Source: Saccharothrix sp. NRRL B-16314 (GTDB lineage: Bacteria > Actinomycetota > Actinomycetes > Mycobacteriales > Pseudonocardiaceae). From it: 64,000 nucleotides of DNA. Within the stretch, counting starts at the first letter, position 1, and every line of letters starts with the position of its first letter. The stretch is taken from assembly GCF_000716595.1 (NCBI RefSeq), contig NZ_JNXC01000022.1, forward strand, positions 1 through 64,000, given 5' to 3'. The notes below the pieces were generated by a model that was given only the letters and a program-made list of their open reading frames with translations, was not told the DNA's origin and did no database searches. Positions 17,972 to 27,220 of the stretch are shown piece after piece. A program made the position numbers and the translations under genes.

Positions 17972-20053
17972 TCAGGGCACACTCTGTCCATTGCCGGCCG
18001 AGGGCTCCGCGAGCTGTTGTTGCAGGGCCAAGTGGCGGAACTGGTAGAACGCCCCGAACTGGCGCAACACCTCCAGTCGGTGTGCGTCGGCGAGGAACGT
18101 GCCCAACCGCCACGGCAGGTCGCGCCGCAGCGCCAGCAGCACCCTGGCAGGGACGTACGCCGCCCACGCGGTGAACATGGTGATCGCCGCCGGGCCGCCC
18201 GCGACCGCGCCACCCGCCGCCCACCAGCCCAGCAAGGCGTCGCCGGTGACGATCCAGACCGAACCGCCGGTGATCACGGCGGCCACGACGGCGAACATCC
18301 CGCCGACGACGACCGTGGAGATCCGGTCGCGCCGTAGGGTGGCGTCCGAGGTACGGGCGCGGACCGTGGCGACGCGCTGGTCGAAACCCACCGCGCCGCG
18401 CAGCCACGCACCGGCGACGACCCCGATCACGAGGCCGGCCAGCAACGCGGCCGAGATACCCGCGACCACCCCGGCGAACGGCTCGCCGTCCAGGCATGGC
18501 AGCGCGCCGCCATCGCCATTGACAGCGAGCGCCACCGCCCACGCCACGGCGATCGCGAGCCCTCCGCCCTTCAGCCGCCGTGCCACGTCGGACCACGTGA
18601 TGGGCAGGCTGCGGAAACCGCCGCTGCCGGACCCCTCTCGATGCGGTCCGGTCCCCGTGCGGACCGCCGTGTACCCCACGCAGAACGCCGCGCCCAACAG
18701 CAGCCCGACGACCGGGCCTATGCCCAGGCCGACCACCTGCGGTCCGAGCACCGCCGCGGCCGCGCCCCATACGAGGCCCGCCGTGACCCCCACGGCTACC
18801 TCCAACTGCCCGAGTGGAAGCGCGCGTCGCAACTTCCACCACGCGAAGTTGGGCGTCGCCCGACCTTCGAGGTGCCGGGCGAGGAAGCCGAGCCAACGCC
18901 GAGGTCCGTCACCGCGGTGGTGGGGTGTGCGGGTGGTGCCTGCCGGCCGGGCGCGATCGGCGTAGGTCTCGGCGATGAACGACTCCAGCAGGAACACCCG
19001 CACCGCCGCCTCGTCGGGCAGCGTGAGCAGCTCGTCCGGCCGCGACACGGCCCGGGCCATCGACACCATCAGCGGCGAGGTGAGCGCGGCGGCCACCGGT
19101 TCGTGCGCCACGGCGGACCGCCAGCCCTCGCCCAGGTGCGCCAACGCGTCCGCGATGCGGACCCCGGCGAGCTCGAACGTGGCCACGCCCGCCAACTCTG
19201 CCAGCGCCGGGTCCGGCCTGCTGGTCAGCACGACCGGATCGGCGGGACCGAGCTGGGCGTTCAGGGCCTCCACCGCCAACCTGCGCAGCGGCGGGGCCAA
19301 CTCGTCCAGGCCGTCCAGCACCGGCAGCACCCCGCCCGCGTCTACCAGTTCGGAGCCGGCCGTGATTCCGTAGTCGGCCTCCAGGCGTTCGGCCAGCCAG
19401 TCCCGCAGGAGTTGCTGTTCCGGGTTCCACAACGCCAGCAGCACAGGCACCGGCACGGGCTCGTCCGGCCGCCGGTGGTCGAGCATGTCCAGGGTCAACT
19501 TCACGGCGAGGACCGTCTTGCCGGACCCTCCCGGACCCACGACGACCAGCCGGCGTACGGGCAGCAGCCGGAACGCCGCCGCGGACCCGGTCAGTTCCGA
19601 CCGCTCCACCCGGCCCGCCGTCGACCACGCCACCGGCAGCGTGGGGGAGCGGAGCATCCCGCGCCCGACCCACTCGCCGTGCCACTGCGTCCGGACCGTC
19701 GCGGCCAGCTGGGCACGTGCGCGGTCGACGTCGACCGCAGGCTCGCGGACCTCGGCACGCCTGCCGAGCAGCACCACGAGCAGCACCAGAGCCACTGCCG
19801 CCGCGACCGCGCATGCACTCGCCACGCCCTCGACGCTAGCGAGGTCGAACCAAGTGGCGCGATAGACGGAAAGCCAGATCGAGGACGCCGTGACGCTCGT
19901 CAGCGACGCCGCCGCGATCGACAACCACCGCCCGTCGCGCGGCGCGGAGGGCGCGGGGTGGATGTGGACCGCGCCGATCCGCCCCGCCTGGATGACCGAT
20001 CCGGTGATGTCGGCCGCGGTGACCTCGTTGACCGTTCGGCCATCCTCGGTCAC
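17972..20053 (-). CDS. membrane NACHT NTPase with amyloid-like N-terminal motif
   Basis: 693 residues. Residues 18-32 (G-S-V-I-Q-A-G-R-I-G-A-V-H-I-H) resemble the short RHIM-like amyloid-signalling motif reported in actinobacterial NLR-type proteins. Two membrane helices follow at about 43-97. The NTPase has Walker A G-P-G-G-S-G-K-T at 173-180 and Walker B V-L-P-V-L-D-G-L-D-E at about 242-251. From about residue 400 there are about six more membrane helices instead of leucine-rich or TPR repeats. The GTG start overlaps the RDD gene by four bases. STAND NTPases often act in defence or regulated cell death; no such role is shown here. Confidence 0.82.
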   Translation of the reverse strand: MTEDGRTVNEVTAADITGSVIQAGRIGAVHIHPAPSAPRDGRWLSIAAASLTSVTASSIWLSVYRATWFDLASVEGVASACAVAAAVALVLLVVLLGRRAEVREPAVDVDRARAQLAATVRTQWHGEWVGRGMLRSPTLPVAWSTAGRVERSELTGSAAAFRLLPVRRLVVVGPGGSGKTVLAVKLTLDMLDHRRPDEPVPVPVLLALWNPEQQLLRDWLAERLEADYGITAGSELVDAGGVLPVLDGLDELAPPLRRLAVEALNAQLGPADPVVLTSRPDPALAELAGVATFELAGVRIADALAHLGEGWRSAVAHEPVAAALTSPLMVSMARAVSRPDELLTLPDEAAVRVFLLESFIAETYADRARPAGTTRTPHHRGDGPRRWLGFLARHLEGRATPNFAWWKLRRALPLGQLEVAVGVTAGLVWGAAAAVLGPQVVGLGIGPVVGLLLGAAFCVGYTAVRTGTGPHREGSGSGGFRSLPITWSDVARRLKGGGLAIAVAWAVALAVNGDGGALPCLDGEPFAGVVAGISAALLAGLVIGVVAGAWLRGAVGFDQRVATVRARTSDATLRRDRISTVVVGGMFAVVAAVITGGSVWIVTGDALLGWWAAGGAVAGGPAAITMFTAWAAYVPARVLLALRRDLPWRLGTFLADAHRLEVLRQFGAFYQFRHLALQQQLAEPSAGNGQSVP

Positions 20054-20784
20054 CGGTTCGGCGGCTCACCGGCGCCGAAGCGCTTGCGGAGCAGCCTGCC
20101 CTGCTCCACCACCCGGGCCCGCGTCTGCTGGGCGGCGAGCCAGGCGTTCGAGTTCTGCACCGCGGCCAGCCGCACCGCCCAGTCGACCGGCTGGACCACG
20201 GTGCCGCTGCGGCGGTCGTGCCAGCACGTCGGGCCGCGCAGCGACAGGCACTCGACCACGGACAGCAGCAGCAACACCAACCCGAGCAACAGCAACGGGA
20301 TGCTGAGCCGGAGCAGCCCGAAGGTCGACGCCACCCACCCCACGGCCGGCAGCAGCACGGTGAACGTCGTGCGCTTCGCGGCCTGCCCGAGCCGAATCCG
20401 CCGCGAGCCGTCGGCCGGGACGACGACCAGCGAGGTGATCACCTTGCCGACCGTCCGCCCCAGCCACGCGTGCGCGACGACGTCGTACAGCGCGACGACG
20501 AGCACTTGGGCCAGGATCGTGGCGGCGACCGAAAACGTGACCGTGCCCCAGACGTCGGACAGTCCCGCCGCAGCGCTGTCGCCCACGTCGTCCCACTCCA
20601 TCGACAGCAGGCCCGTCACGCCGTCGCCCGTGAACGAGGCGGTGTTGAGCGCGGCGTTGCGCTTGATGTGTCCGACGGTCAGCAGCCACACCGGCGAGGT
20701 GACCGCAAGGATCAGCAGCCAGTCGACCAGGCGTGCGGCCCAACGGCGGGCAAGGCGGCGCGGCACAGGCAGCTGTTGGGTCAT
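20050..20784 (-). CDS. RDD-family membrane protein
   Basis: 244 residues. R-R-L-A-R-R-W-A-A-R-L-V-D-W opens the RDD domain, and G-R-T-V-G-K is its second conserved segment. About four membrane helices are present. The C-terminus is a basic, helical cytoplasmic tail. ATG 20784 has GGGGAG just upstream and removes 37 unlikely residues. It is first in a two-gene operon with the NACHT protein. RDD proteins are of mostly unknown function; some have been proposed as ion exchangers. Confidence 0.85.
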   Translation of the reverse strand: MTQQLPVPRRLARRWAARLVDWLLILAVTSPVWLLTVGHIKRNAALNTASFTGDGVTGLLSMEWDDVGDSAAAGLSDVWGTVTFSVAATILAQVLVVALYDVVAHAWLGRTVGKVITSLVVVPADGSRRIRLGQAAKRTTFTVLLPAVGWVASTFGLLRLSIPLLLLGLVLLLLSVVECLSLRGPTCWHDRRSGTVVQPVDWAVRLAAVQNSNAWLAAQQTRARVVEQGRLLRKRFGAGEPPNR

Positions 20785-20934
20785 CGCGTACTCCCCGGAA
20801 TGCTCACGTAGAGTGTTAAAGATACTACGTTCGGTGTTTGGTGGTGCCCGTAGATCTGCGGCCGGAAGGGCACCGCTCTGGTGAACTCCGGTCAATGGTC
20901 GACTGGCCGTTCACGGTGACCTAACGTCCGTCGG

Positions 20935-21906
20935 ATGAAGCTCGAACTGCGGCACCTGCGGGTCGTCTGCGCGATCGCGGACTCGGGCAGCCTGTCGAAG
21001 GCGTCCGCCCTGCTCGGCCTGGCGCAACCCGCCCTGACGGCCCAGCTGCACCGGATCGAGGCCCTGCTCGGCGGCAAGCTGTTCGACCGGGACCACAAGG
21101 GCGCCCGGCCGACCGCGCTGGGCGGGCTGGTGCTGGAACGCGCCCGCGTCCTGCTGCCCGCGTTCTCCCGGCTGGAGGAGGACGCGCTGCGCCTGGTGGA
21201 CGACGACGCGCCGGGCGATCGGTACCGGGTCGGCGCGGTGAACGGGCCGATGCTCGGCGGCCTGGTGCACCGCCTGACCGAGGCGCACCCCGGCTCGCAC
21301 GTCTCGACGCAGGTGTCGTGGTCGGGTGACGAGCTGGCCGGCATGGTCGCCGCGGGCCGGCTCGACTACGTGCTGGTGGGCGTGTGCGGGGACGCGCCGC
21401 CGCCGTCCGAGCACGGGCTGACGTGGAGCGTGATCGCGATCGACCCGGTGTTCGTGCTGATGCCCGAGGACCACCCGTTCACGCTGCTGGAGGAGGTGGA
21501 GCTGGGCGCGCTGGAGGACATGCAGTGGGCCGTCACGCCGGGCGACGGGTGCTTCGGCGACTGCTTCGTCGCCGCGTGCAGCCGCGCCGGCTTCAGCCCG
21601 CGCACGATGTACTAGGTCGACATCAACAGCTGCATCGACCTCGTCGCGTCGGGTGACGCGGTGGCGCTGTGCCAGCCGACGTTCCGCCGCACCCCGGGCC
21701 TGGTGGCGGTGCCGCTCGCGAGCGCGCCGCTGCGGTGGCGGCACCTGATCGGCTGGAACCCGGAAGGCCCGGCCGCCGCCTTCGGCCCGCAGGTGCTCCG
21801 GTACGCCGCCGAGGCCTACCGCGAGACCGCCGAGCGCAACCCGCGCTACACGGCCTGGCTGCCGACGCACCCCGAGTACGGCGCCGTCGCCCTGCACGCC
21901 GCCTGA
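20935..21906 (+). pseudogene. LysR-family regulator broken by an in-frame amber codon
   Basis: Residues 1-226 hold the winged HTH (D-S-G-S-L-S-K-A-S-A-L-L-G-L-A-Q-P-A) and most of the substrate-binding domain. Codon 227 (TAG, 21613-21615) stops translation. The same frame then continues without a shift through V-D-I-N-S-C-I-D-L-V-A-S-G-D-A-V-A-L-C-Q, a normal LysR C-terminal segment, to TGA at 21904. One base change (for example GAG to TAG) explains it. The 226-residue product lacks its last effector-domain elements. TAACGT at about 20923 may be a -10 element. Confidence 0.88.
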
Positions 21907-21984
21907 GCGAGAGCCGGTGACGTCCGCCGTCGCCCCTCAGCGGAGCGGCGGCCCACCGCCGCGGTAGCCGAACCCGCCCGGGTC

Positions 21985-22005
21985 GTCATAACCCGGTCTT
22001 ATGAC
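21985..22005. promoter_or_regulatory. inverted repeat upstream of the S1 protease
   Basis: GTCATAA, seven bases, then TTATGAC: a perfect seven-base inverted repeat 80 bases before the protease start and about 35 bases before a possible -10 TAGGTT at 22040-22045. It looks like an operator. The regulator is unknown; the broken LysR gene ends about 80 bases upstream and is a candidate only by position. Confidence 0.45.
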
Positions 22006-22083
22006 CCAACCGGTATTACCGCGGCCGGGCCGGCGGACCTAGGTTCGGGGAATCCCTGCACTCCCTTCGAGGAGAACTCCCTG

Positions 22084-23514
22084 ATGTCAGCACTGTTGAG
22101 ACCGCTCGCGCTCGCCGCGGCGCTGGTCGCGGCCGGCACCCTGTCGCCGGCCGCCGCCCAGGCCGCTCCCGCCGACCAGAACGCCGAAATCCTGTCCACG
22201 ATCCAACGCGACCTCGGATTGGACGCGGACCAGGCGCGTGTCCGCCTCGCCGCCGACGAGCGTTCCGCCGTGACCGCGCGCACCCTGCGCAAGCGGCTGG
22301 ACACCCGGTTCGGCGGCGCTTGGATCGACTCGTCCGGCACGCTCACCATCGGCGTGACACAACCATCCGAAGTGGACGAGGGCGTGCGCACGAAAGTGGT
22401 CCAGCGCAGCGAAAGCGACCTGGACGCGGTGAAGTCCGCGTTGGACGCGAACGTCGCCAAGGCGCCGCGTTCCACCCCCGGCTGGTACGTCGACCTGCCC
22501 ACCAACACGGTGGTCGTGAAGTCCCAGCCTGGCAAGGTCGCCGCCGCGCGCGAGTTCGTCGCGTCCTCCGGCGTCGCCGCTTCCGCCGTCCGGTACCTCG
22601 TCACCACCGAGGAACCCCGCCCGCTGATCGACGTGATCGGCGGCAACGCCTACAACATCGGCAGCGGCTCGCGCTGCTCCGTCGGCTTCTCCGTCAACGG
22701 CGGGTTCGTCACCGCCGGGCACTGCGGGTCGACCGGCGCGTCGACGTCCAACCCGAGCGGCACGTTCCGCGGGTCGAGCTTCCCCGGCAACGACTACGCG
22801 TGGGTCCAGGTGGCGGCGGGCAACACCCCGCGCGGCCTGGTCAACAACTACTCCGGCGGCACGGTCTCGGTCGCGGGCTCGCAGGACGCGCCGGTCGGCT
22901 CGACCGTGTGCCGCTCCGGCTCCACCACCGGCTGGCACTGCGGCACGATCCAGGCGCGCAACTCGTCGGTGACGTACCCGCAGGGCACGGTGTCCGGCCT
23001 GATCCAGACCACGGTGTGCGCGGAGCCCGGCGACTCGGGCGGCTCCCTGCTCGCGGGCACCCAGGCGCAGGGCGTGACGTCCGGCGGCTCGGGCAACTGC
23101 AGCAGCGGCGGCACCACGTACTTCCAGCCGGTCAACGAGATCTTGCAGGCGTACGGCCTCACCCTGATCACCAGCGGCGGCGGCAACCCGGACCCGCCGA
23201 CCGGCTGCGAGGACCCGGAGGCCACCTACAACGGCTCCCTGGCCTCCGGCGGGCAGACCTACGAGCCCGGCAACAGCTACTACCAGTCCACTGCGTCCGG
23301 TGCGCACGTCGGCTGCCTGGTCGGTCCGACGAGCGCGGACTTCGACCTGTACCTGCAGAAGTGGAACGGCAGCTCGTGGGCCGTCGTGGCGAAGGGCGAC
23401 AGCCCGGCCGCGAGCGAGACGGTGACCTACAACGGCACCGCCGGCTACTACCGATTCCGGGTGCACGCGTACAGCGGGTCCGGCAACTACTCGCTGGGGG
23501 TCAAGAACCCCTAG
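22084..23514 (+). CDS. secreted S1-family serine protease with pre-peptidase C-terminal domain
   Basis: 476 residues in a streptogrisin/alpha-lytic layout. There is a signal peptide to about residue 28, a pro-domain to about 185, then the mature protease with His in T-A-G-H-C-G, Asp in G-N-D-Y-A-W and Ser in P-G-D-S-G-G-S. Six or more Cys suggest disulfides. After a Gly/Pro linker, residues about 380-476 form a PPC-type beta domain (F-D-L-Y-L-Q-K-W-N). The ATG has GAGGAG at 22069-22074. It should be an extracellular protein-degrading enzyme. Confidence 0.93.
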   Translation: MSALLRPLALAAALVAAGTLSPAAAQAAPADQNAEILSTIQRDLGLDADQARVRLAADERSAVTARTLRKRLDTRFGGAWIDSSGTLTIGVTQPSEVDEGVRTKVVQRSESDLDAVKSALDANVAKAPRSTPGWYVDLPTNTVVVKSQPGKVAAAREFVASSGVAASAVRYLVTTEEPRPLIDVIGGNAYNIGSGSRCSVGFSVNGGFVTAGHCGSTGASTSNPSGTFRGSSFPGNDYAWVQVAAGNTPRGLVNNYSGGTVSVAGSQDAPVGSTVCRSGSTTGWHCGTIQARNSSVTYPQGTVSGLIQTTVCAEPGDSGGSLLAGTQAQGVTSGGSGNCSSGGTTYFQPVNEILQAYGLTLITSGGGNPDPPTGCEDPEATYNGSLASGGQTYEPGNSYYQSTASGAHVGCLVGPTSADFDLYLQKWNGSSWAVVAKGDSPAASETVTYNGTAGYYRFRVHAYSGSGNYSLGVKNP

Positions 23515-23535
23515 CTGCGGGGGGAAGGAACCGTC

Positions 23536-23573
23536 GCGGGTCCGTGTCGCGTCTCCCCACGACACGGGCCCGC
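23536..23573 (+). terminator. hairpin terminator after the protease gene
   Basis: GCGGGTCCGTGTCG (23536-23549) pairs with CGACACGGGCCCGC (23560-23573) with one mismatch around a ten-base loop. It lies 20 bases after the protease stop. There is no U-tract, as is usual in high-GC actinomycetes. Confidence 0.6.
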
Positions 23574-23689
23574 GCGGTCTTCACGGATCGTGGTCGGTAG
23601 ATCACCTGATCGAGCGGCTACGGAAGAGCGCGGAAGCGGTCGATGCCATAGGGGTCACTTGCAAGGTCCCCAACCAGGTTAGGAAAACC

Positions 23690-24196
23690 GTGTCCGGAAA
23701 CCGCACGCGCGGACTTCTGCGTGCCGCTGCCCTGCTCGCCGTCGGCGCTTCTCCGCTGCTCGCCTCCGCCGCGTCGGCGGCCGAGGCGCCCACCGACATC
23801 GTGGACGGCACCATCGGCCACGCGCCCGAGGTCGGCCAGGCCGCGAAGCTCGCGACCGACCTGCTCAGCGGCCAGGCCCTGAAGCTGCCCAGCCCGCTGT
23901 CCGTCGGCGCGGGGCAGGTCCAGGCGCCGAAGCTGGCCGCACCCGCCCTCACGCCGCCCGGTGTGCCCGCCGTGCCAGGTGTGCCGGGTGTGCCTGGTGT
24001 GCCCGCCGTGCCGGGTGTGCCTGGTGTGCCGCACGTGGGCCTGCCGATGGTGGGCGACGCCCTCGCGCCGCAGGGCCGTGCCCTGCCGTCGGTGCCGGCC
24101 GTGCCGCTGCCGCAGCCGCCCGTCGCGGTCCCGCAGCTGCCGGACGTCCCGCCGCAGGTGGGTGCGCTGCCGGTGCACGCGCCGCAGGTCGGCTAG
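23690..24196 (+). CDS. secreted Val-Pro-Gly repeat protein
   Basis: 168 residues. The signal peptide ends at about A-S-A-A-E. The middle has the repeat P-G-V-P / A-V-P, eight units in a row from about residue 90, and further Pro/Val/Gln-rich text follows to the end. There are no Cys and no recognised domain. The composition resembles elastin-like or cell-wall-spanning sequences. The start is GTG 23690. Its TAG stop shares bases CTAG with the stop of the convergent pucR gene, so the two genes end inside each other. Confidence 0.72.
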   Translation: MSGNRTRGLLRAAALLAVGASPLLASAASAAEAPTDIVDGTIGHAPEVGQAAKLATDLLSGQALKLPSPLSVGAGQVQAPKLAAPALTPPGVPAVPGVPGVPGVPAVPGVPGVPHVGLPMVGDALAPQGRALPSVPAVPLPQPPVAVPQLPDVPPQVGALPVHAPQVG

Positions 24197-25839
24197 GTCG
24201 AGGTGGGCGGGCGGGGCAGTCGAGGGTCCCGCCCGCCCATCTCCTGCACCAGCAACGCCACGTACAGCGACAGCACCGACTCCGGGTCCTCCAAGGACAC
24301 CCCGAGCACCTGCTCGATCCGGCTCAACTGCTGGTAGTAGGCGGTTCGGGAGAGGTGGGCGGCGGCAGCGGCGGCGGACTTGTTGCCACCGTGCTCGCAG
24401 AAGCAGCGCAGCAGCTCCACCAGCCGAGTGCCCTGCGCGCCGTCCCTCGACAGCAACGTCCCCAACTCGCGGTCCGCGAACGCCAGCACCCGCTCGTCCT
24501 CGCGCAGCAGGTGCAGCAGCCCGCGCAGCCGCACGTCGTCCAGCCGGTGGTACAGCCGCGTTCCCGGTGACCGCAGGGCCGCCCCCGCGACGTGCGCCGC
24601 CTCGCCCAGCGACCGCCGCACGTCCGGCAGCGCGGTCACGGTCGTCCCGACGGCCACCACCACGGGCAGCGCGTGCTGCGTCTCCGCAGCCCGTTGGTGC
24701 ACCTCCCGGGCGAGCCTCCGCAGCACGCCGTCCAACGCGGCCTGCGGCGGCAGCGACAGCAACGCCCGCACGCTCGTGTCGTCCACGACGCCGACGAGCG
24801 CGGGCACCGTCACCCGCCGGGCCGCCAGCGCCGTCGCCTCGGCGAGGTCGCGCAGCACCTCCTGCGAGGCCAACGCCTGCGCGGGTGCGGTGGCGGTGCC
24901 GGGCCGGATCGCCACCCCGACGAGCTGCCGCCGTTCCAGCGGCACGCCGAGCGCCGCCGCCCGCGTCGGCAGGTCGTGCGGCGGCTGCCCGAGCAACTGC
25001 GTGAGCAGCGTCCGGTGGGTCTGCCGCTCCAGCGACTCCCGGTCCCGCGCCACCAGCCGGTGCACGGCCAGCGCCGACGCCGCGCGTTCGGCCACCACGA
25101 CGTGCCGGTGCGCCGGCTCGTCCGGGCTGAGCAGCACCAGCCGGCCCCAGTCCGCGCCACGGGCGCCGACCACCGTCACCAGCCAGCCGGCCTCCGCGTG
25201 GTACGCCGTCCGCTCCGACACCGCCACGGCCCGTGACCGCTGGCCCCAGTCCGCCAGCAGCGAGGTCGGGTCCTGGCCGGCCGCGTCGTACGCCAGCACC
25301 TCGTGCCCCAACGTCTCCAGCACCACCGGCAGCCCGGCGGTCCGCGCCACCTCGCGCAGCACCTCCGCCGGTTCGGCACCGGCCACGGTCAGCGCGGTGA
25401 ACGTCTCGTGCACCTGCTCGGCCGCCCGCAGCTCGGCCAGCTGGGCGTCCACGATCAGCGACACCACGGCCTCGGTCACCGACACGAACCGGGTCTCCTC
25501 GGCCAGCGTGACCAGCGGCAGCTCGTGCTGCTCGGCGGCGGCCACCAGCGCGCCCGGCACCTCGTCGCTCCACCGCCGCACCAGCTCCACCACAAGCCCC
25601 GACGCGCCGACGGACGCCAGGTCCGAGACGTACTTCCGCAGCCCTTCGGGGTCCTCGGGCAGCGCGATCCCGGTGGTCAGCACCAGCTCGCCGCCGCGCA
25701 GCAGGTGCGCGATGTCGGCGACCTCGGCGACGTGCACCCACCGCACCCGCTTGCCCATCCCGGCCGCGCCCGCGACCACGGCGGGCTTCCCGCGCCGGAC
25801 CACCGGCAGGGCGAGCGCTTCGGCGACCGTGGGGTACAT
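24193..25839 (-). CDS. pucR: PucR-family transcriptional regulator
   Basis: 548 residues. The N-terminal PucR ligand domain begins at M-Y-P-T-V-A-E-A-L. A central GGDEF-like regulator region is followed by a C-terminal HTH_30 (G-N-K-S-A-A-A-A-A-H-L-S-R-T-A-Y-Y-Q). The family controls purine, allantoin and amino acid catabolism. ATG 25839 is chosen; a GTG at 25845 is also possible. It is divergent from the aminotransferase-dehydrogenase operon and is its likely regulator. It may also act on the hydantoinase operon, which is an inference. Confidence 0.88.
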   Translation of the reverse strand: MYPTVAEALALPVVRRGKPAVVAGAAGMGKRVRWVHVAEVADIAHLLRGGELVLTTGIALPEDPEGLRKYVSDLASVGASGLVVELVRRWSDEVPGALVAAAEQHELPLVTLAEETRFVSVTEAVVSLIVDAQLAELRAAEQVHETFTALTVAGAEPAEVLREVARTAGLPVVLETLGHEVLAYDAAGQDPTSLLADWGQRSRAVAVSERTAYHAEAGWLVTVVGARGADWGRLVLLSPDEPAHRHVVVAERAASALAVHRLVARDRESLERQTHRTLLTQLLGQPPHDLPTRAAALGVPLERRQLVGVAIRPGTATAPAQALASQEVLRDLAEATALAARRVTVPALVGVVDDTSVRALLSLPPQAALDGVLRRLAREVHQRAAETQHALPVVVAVGTTVTALPDVRRSLGEAAHVAGAALRSPGTRLYHRLDDVRLRGLLHLLREDERVLAFADRELGTLLSRDGAQGTRLVELLRCFCEHGGNKSAAAAAAHLSRTAYYQQLSRIEQVLGVSLEDPESVLSLYVALLVQEMGGRDPRLPRPPTST

Positions 25840-25887
25840 GGACACAACGTAATGCCGATCGCGGGAAAGCGGTACAGGTTGTCCATG
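25837..25887. promoter_or_regulatory. inverted repeat between pucR and the aminotransferase gene
   Basis: CATGGAC (25837-25843) and GTCCATG (25881-25887) form a perfect seven-base inverted repeat. ACAAC/GTTGT extends it with a two-base offset. The left arm covers the pucR start codon and the right arm lies 60 bases before the aminotransferase start. This is a plausible PucR operator for autoregulation and control of the divergent genes. Confidence 0.35.
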
Positions 25888-25945
25888 GCGGGCGTGAACC
25901 CGGCCGACCAGACTCCTGGGCACGGACCTACGACCGGAGGACGCG

Positions 25946-27220
25946 ATGGGACACGAGGAGTTGCTGGCCCGGCACCGCGCCGTGATGCCCGACTGGATGG
26001 CCCTCTACTACGACCGGCCGATCGAGCTGGCGAGCGCGAGCGGACGCCGGGTCACGGACCGTGAAGGCCGCACCTACCTGGACTTCTTCGCCGGCATCCT
26101 GACCAACGCGGTCGGCTACGACGTGGCCGAGATCTCCGACGCGATCCGGTCCCAGCTCGACACCGGCGTGCTGCACAGCTCCACGCTCTACCTGATCAGA
26201 TCGCAGGTCGAGCTGGCCGAGAAGATCGCCGAGCTGTCCGGCATCCCGGACGCCAAGGTGTTCTTCACCAACTCCGGCACCGAGGCCAACGAGACGGCGC
26301 TCATGCTGGCGACCAAGTTCCGCCGCAGCGACCAGGTCCTCGCGCTGCGCAACTCCTACCACGGCCGCGCGTTCGCCACCGTCGCGATCACCGGCAACCG
26401 CGGCTGGTCGGCGTCCTCGCTCAGCCCGGTGAAGGTCAGCTGGGTGCACGGCGGCTACCGGTTCCGCAGCCCGTTCAAGGACCTGTCGGACGCCGACTAC
26501 GTCAAGGCGTGCGTGGCGGACCTGCGCGAGGTGATCGAGACCACCACCGCCGGTGACGTGGCGTGCATGATCGTCGAGCCGATCCAGGGCGTGGGCGGGT
26601 TCTCCTCGCCGCCCGACGGGCTGTTCCGCGCGTTCAAGGAAGTGCTGGACGAGTACGGGATCCTGTTCGTCTCCGACGAGGTGCAGACCGGGTGGGGCCG
26701 CACCGGTGAGCACTTCTGGGGCATCCAGTCGCACGGCGTGACGCCGGACGCGATGACGTTCGCGAAGGGCCTGGGCAACGGGCTGGCGATCGGCGGCGTG
26801 GTCGCGCGCGGCGACCTGATGGACTGCCTCACGGCCAACTCGCTGTCCACGTTCGGCGGCAACCCGATCGCCACGACGGGTGCGCTGGCGACGCTGAACT
26901 ACCTGCTTGACCACGACCTGCAGGCCAACGCCGCCAAGCTCGGCGACCGGCTGATCGGTGGGCTGCGGTCCATCGCGGAGGACCGGCCTGCGGTCGGCGA
27001 CGTGCGCGGCAAGGGTTTGATGGTCGGGATCGAGATGGTGGGCGCGGACGGCGCTCCGGACCCGGCGAAGGCGGTCGAGGTGCTTGAGGGCACGCGGGAA
27101 CGCGGGCTGCTGGTGGGCAAGGGCGGCCTGTACGGCAACGTCATCCGCCTCGCGCCGCCCATGACGTTGACCGAGGACGAGGTCGAGGAAGCACTCGGCA
27201 TCCTGGAGGACGTGCTGTGA
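25946..27220 (+). CDS. class III PLP aminotransferase (omega/beta-alanine type)
   Basis: 424 residues. Class III marks: N-S-G-T-E-A-N-E, the glycine-rich phosphate loop, S-D-E-V-Q-T-G-W-G-R-T-G, and the PLP lysine in T-F-A-K-G-L-G-N-G. The family moves amino groups from omega-amino acids to pyruvate or 2-oxoglutarate. Its pairing with methylmalonate-semialdehyde dehydrogenase suggests beta-alanine or 3-aminoisobutyrate, the products of the pyrimidine/hydantoin operon. GGAGG at 25936-25940 fixes the start. Confidence 0.92.
   Translation: MGHEELLARHRAVMPDWMALYYDRPIELASASGRRVTDREGRTYLDFFAGILTNAVGYDVAEISDAIRSQLDTGVLHSSTLYLIRSQVELAEKIAELSGIPDAKVFFTNSGTEANETALMLATKFRRSDQVLALRNSYHGRAFATVAITGNRGWSASSLSPVKVSWVHGGYRFRSPFKDLSDADYVKACVADLREVIETTTAGDVACMIVEPIQGVGGFSSPPDGLFRAFKEVLDEYGILFVSDEVQTGWGRTGEHFWGIQSHGVTPDAMTFAKGLGNGLAIGGVVARGDLMDCLTANSLSTFGGNPIATTGALATLNYLLDHDLQANAAKLGDRLIGGLRSIAEDRPAVGDVRGKGLMVGIEMVGADGAPDPAKAVEVLEGTRERGLLVGKGGLYGNVIRLAPPMTLTEDEVEEALGILEDVL

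Noticed and set aside
21613..21615. Pyrrolysine or programmed read-through at the LysR amber codon
   Set aside because: No pyl genes or downstream stem were seen; a nonsense mutation or sequencing error is simpler.
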